From Tianweitania aestuarii (lineage in GTDB: Bacteria > Pseudomonadota > Alphaproteobacteria > Rhizobiales > Rhizobiaceae), in assembly GCF_018457165.1 (NCBI RefSeq), contig NZ_JAFMNX010000002.1:682001-746000 (forward strand): DNA of 64,000 nucleotides. Reading direction: 5' to 3'. The position numbers were made by a program, and so were the translations under genes. Positions 62,126-64,000 of this stretch are shown here, in pieces (within the stretch, counting starts at the first letter, position 1; the number at the start of each line of letters is the position of its first letter). The notes beneath the pieces were generated by a model that did no database searches, had not been told where the DNA came from, and saw only the letters and a list, made by a program, of their open reading frames with translations.

Positions 62126-62874
62126 CCGCGCCCGACAAACGGCATCTTGGTGGCCATCACAGTCATGAACAACACATTAGCCTCCAGCGGCAGGCTCGCC
62201 ATATGCAGCACGGCATCGGCGACATGGGCGACGTCCATCAACGGCTCGGGCGCAAGTGTGCCATTGGCCTGCAAAATGCCCTTGCCCATCTGGTCCGTCA
62301 TCTCGCTGGCGGCATTGCCGATGTCGATCTGGCCGCACGCAATGTCGAACGGCCGTCCATCCAGCGAAAGCGTTTTGGTGAGGCCGGTAATCGCATGTTT
62401 GGTGGCGGTATAAGGCACCGAATGGGGCCGTGGCGCATGGGCCGAAATCGAACCGTTGTTGATGATGCGCCCACCTTGCGGGCTTTGCCGCCGCATCAGC
62501 GCGAAGGCCGAGCGCGCGCATAAAAACGCTCCGGTGAGATTAACGCCGACAACCGCGTTCCAGGTCTCGACCGGGATCTCGTCGATCGTGCCTCCGGCAG
62601 AAAAGATGCCGGCATTGTTGAACAAGAGGTCGAGGCGACCGAACCGGTTTTCGATGTCGTGGAACAGCGCCTCCACAGCATCGGCATCGGACACATCGCA
62701 GGAATGCACATGGGTCGTGCTTGCCTCGCCTGCCAGCCGAGCCGTTTCCTCCAGCGCCTCGCGCCTGCGGCCAGTCAGCACCACGGTCCAGCCATGTTTC
62801 GCCAAAGCCAGCGCCGACGCGCGACCGATGCCGCTACCGGCGCCCGTCACAAGTGCGATCTTGGTTTGCGCCAT
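62122..62874 (-). CDS. Short-chain dehydrogenase/reductase
   Basis: This is a 250-residue SDR, with start at [20 protein letters not shown] and GGGAGGAA ahead of the ATG. The Rossmann motif [14 protein letters not shown], the catalytic Tyr and Lys in [11 protein letters not shown] and the cofactor-loop [13 protein letters not shown] are present. The C-terminal block [20 protein letters not shown] resembles oxidoreductases annotated as YdfG-like. It is convergent with the aminotransferase gene. Substrate unknown. Confidence 0.9.
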   Translation of the reverse strand: MAQTKIALVTGAGSGIGRASALALAKHGWTVVLTGRRREALEETARLAGEASTTHVHSCDVSDADAVEALFHDIENRFGRLDLLFNNAGIFSAGGTIDEIPVETWNAVVGVNLTGAFLCARSAFALMRRQSPQGGRIINNGSISAHAPRPHSVPYTATKHAITGLTKTLSLDGRPFDIACGQIDIGNAASEMTDQMGKGILQANGTLAPEPLMDVAHVADAVLHMASLPLEANVLFMTVMATKMPFVGRG

Positions 62875-62976
62875 TGTTTCCTCCCTTCCCTCATGCCTTT
62901 CGGACATCACGTCTTTGCTTTCGCCTCGTCAACTCCTATCAAAAGGACATGAGTGCTTTGCCCGGTCGATCCTTTC

Positions 62977-63924
62977 ATGAGTGAGCTTCTTTTCGAAACG
63001 GAGGCAAACCCCATTCCGGAGGGTGCTACCGCCGGCATGCTCACCATGCGCGATGGCAAGCGCATCCGCTACGCGCTGTTTCGCACCGAAGTCCGGCCGA
63101 TCCGCGGCACGGTCGTTACGCTGACGGGCCGCAACGAGTGCATCGAGAAGTACTTCGAAACGGTGCGCGATCTGCAGGCGCGCGGCTTCGAAGTCGTGAC
63201 GCTGGACTGGCGCGGTCAGGGCAATTCGGATCGCAGCCATCGCGATCGCGGGCGCGGCCATATCCGAAGCTTCCACCAATATGTCGAAGATCTCGACCAG
63301 CTATTTATCGATGTCGTGCTGCCGGACTGCCGCGCGCCTTTCTATATGCTCGCCCATTCCGCCGGCGCGCTGATCGCCCTTCTGGCCGCGCCGCGCATGA
63401 CCAACCGCATCCGCCGCATGGTTCTGTCCGGTCCGTTGATCACGCTGACCGGCTACACCACCGACATGCCGTCGGTGAGCCGCGTGTCGAACCTGCTTTA
63501 TTGGCTGGGATTGGGCGGAATGTATCTCGGCAGCGGCCCGCGGCCGCGCGAAGCCGCCCCCTTCGAAACCAACAAGGTCACCTCCGACCTTCATCGTTAC
63601 CGCCGCAACCAGGCGATCTATGCCGCCCATCCCGAACTGGCGCTTGGCGGCCCAACCGCCGCCTGGGTGCGCGCCATGACGCGAGCGGCGGCGGAGATCC
63701 AGGATCAGGCCTTCGTGTCGCGCATGCATATCCCGACCCTGTTCGTGGCGGCCGGCAACGACACGATCGTGTCCACCCGCGCGATCGAGCTTTACACGCG
63801 ACGGCTGCGTTCCGGCTCGCTGCTCACGATCGACGGCGCCAAGCACGAGCTCCTGCAAGAACGCGACACTTTCCGCGACCAGTTCATGGCCGCATTCGAC
63901 GCTTTCGTGCCGGGCACGGATTAG
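62977..63924 (+). CDS. Alpha/beta hydrolase, lysophospholipase-like
   Basis: This is a 315-residue alpha/beta hydrolase. The start is set at MSELLFETEANPIPEGATAG. The nucleophile Ser lies in LAHSAGALIAL (GxSxG-like AHSAG), the acid is the Asp in AAGNDTIVST and the base His is in DGAKHELLQER. Residues FEVVTLDWRGQGNSDRSHRD form the typical loop after strand 4. It belongs to the PldB/monoacylglycerol lipase group, which cleaves lysophospholipids or esters. No signal peptide is seen. Confidence 0.9.
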   Translation: MSELLFETEANPIPEGATAGMLTMRDGKRIRYALFRTEVRPIRGTVVTLTGRNECIEKYFETVRDLQARGFEVVTLDWRGQGNSDRSHRDRGRGHIRSFHQYVEDLDQLFIDVVLPDCRAPFYMLAHSAGALIALLAAPRMTNRIRRMVLSGPLITLTGYTTDMPSVSRVSNLLYWLGLGGMYLGSGPRPREAAPFETNKVTSDLHRYRRNQAIYAAHPELALGGPTAAWVRAMTRAAAEIQDQAFVSRMHIPTLFVAAGNDTIVSTRAIELYTRRLRSGSLLTIDGAKHELLQERDTFRDQFMAAFDAFVPGTD

Positions 63925-63925
63925 A

Positions 63926-64000
63926 TCAGGACTGGATCAGCTTCAGCGCGGCAGCATGCAGTTCAGCCGAGCCTGCCGCGATCACATCGCCGCCGCCCTC
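63926..64000 (-). CDS. C-terminal end of a gene, inositol monophosphatase-like
   Basis: The last 75 bases encode, on the minus strand, 24 residues (EGGGDVIAAGSAELHAAALK, then LIQS) and a stop two bases from the end of the hydrolase gene. The pattern DVIAAGSAELH followed by a short helix resembles the C-terminus of inositol monophosphatase/histidinol phosphatase family proteins. The rest lies beyond the window, so the identity is tentative. Confidence 0.4.
   Translation of the reverse strand, partial: EGGGDVIAAGSAELHAAALKLIQS

Overview
The window is GC-rich DNA from an alphaproteobacterium of the order Hyphomicrobiales (Rhizobiales), probably close to Rhizobiaceae or Phyllobacteriaceae. The main support is the VisN/VisR-Rem motility regulators with FlaF and FlbT, a TamA-TamB pair, a Mesorhizobium-like pyridoxamine-pyruvate aminotransferase, an alphaproteobacterial ornithine decarboxylase with a long leader, and intergenic repeats of a type common in this order. 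I see no tRNA, rRNA, CRISPR array, transposase or integrase. Genus and species cannot be named from this.

Region 1 (1-21.8 kb) is a cell-surface locus. It starts with a truncated type I secretion ATPase and its HlyD-type adaptor. An unknown alanine-rich protein follows, then an O-antigen ligase-like membrane protein and Gmd plus Rmd, which together make GDP-D-rhamnose. Next come a family 4 glycosyltransferase and a cysteine-free, acidic, S-layer-like protein with an N-terminal DUF4214-type module and a type I secretion-like C-terminus. The locus continues with an XRE regulator, a SapC-family protein, another glycosyltransferase, an ABC polysaccharide exporter (Wzm/Wzt with a carbohydrate-binding tail) and an acyltransferase. 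It ends with a double-domain glycosyltransferase, its shorter paralogue and a WbdD-like methyltransferase that also carries a DUF4214-like module. Read together, these genes could build a D-rhamnose-containing, ABC-exported, methyl-capped O-polysaccharide and secrete a surface-layer protein that may attach to it.

Region 2 (21.9-32.7 kb) is metabolic. It holds pyridoxamine-pyruvate aminotransferase, two cyclic-di-GMP enzymes, and a CoA/fatty-acid-type set around a TetR regulator: MaoC hydratase, nitronate monooxygenase, thiolase, an aminoglycoside-phosphotransferase-like kinase, an ACAD11-like acyl-CoA dehydrogenase and a short-chain dehydrogenase. The kinase plus ACAD11-like pair resembles the split halves of eukaryotic ACAD10/11 and may act on hydroxy acids.

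Region 3 (32.8-45 kb) contains tamA-tamB for outer-membrane assembly and an oppA-B-C-DF oligopeptide importer, all on the minus strand. Region 4 (45-49.2 kb) is a compact motility regulatory island, visN-visR, rem, flaF and flbT, with no flagellar structural genes beside it.

Region 5 (49.2-64 kb) is a mixed housekeeping stretch. It includes a small secreted protein, an SCP2 protein, an enoyl reductase-like enzyme, a cluster of intergenic repeats, a GNAT enzyme, and ornithine decarboxylase with a long structured upstream region. Next come amidase, a LysR regulator, a DUF1007 plus NicO nickel/cobalt exporter pair, a ParD-like protein plus methionine aminopeptidase operon with a perfect operator-like inverted repeat, and a zinc/cobalt CDF exporter with a small membrane protein. 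The window ends with a second GNAT, an aminotransferase, an SDR, an alpha/beta hydrolase and the tail of one more gene. Genes are tightly packed, and several convergent pairs overlap at their stop codons.
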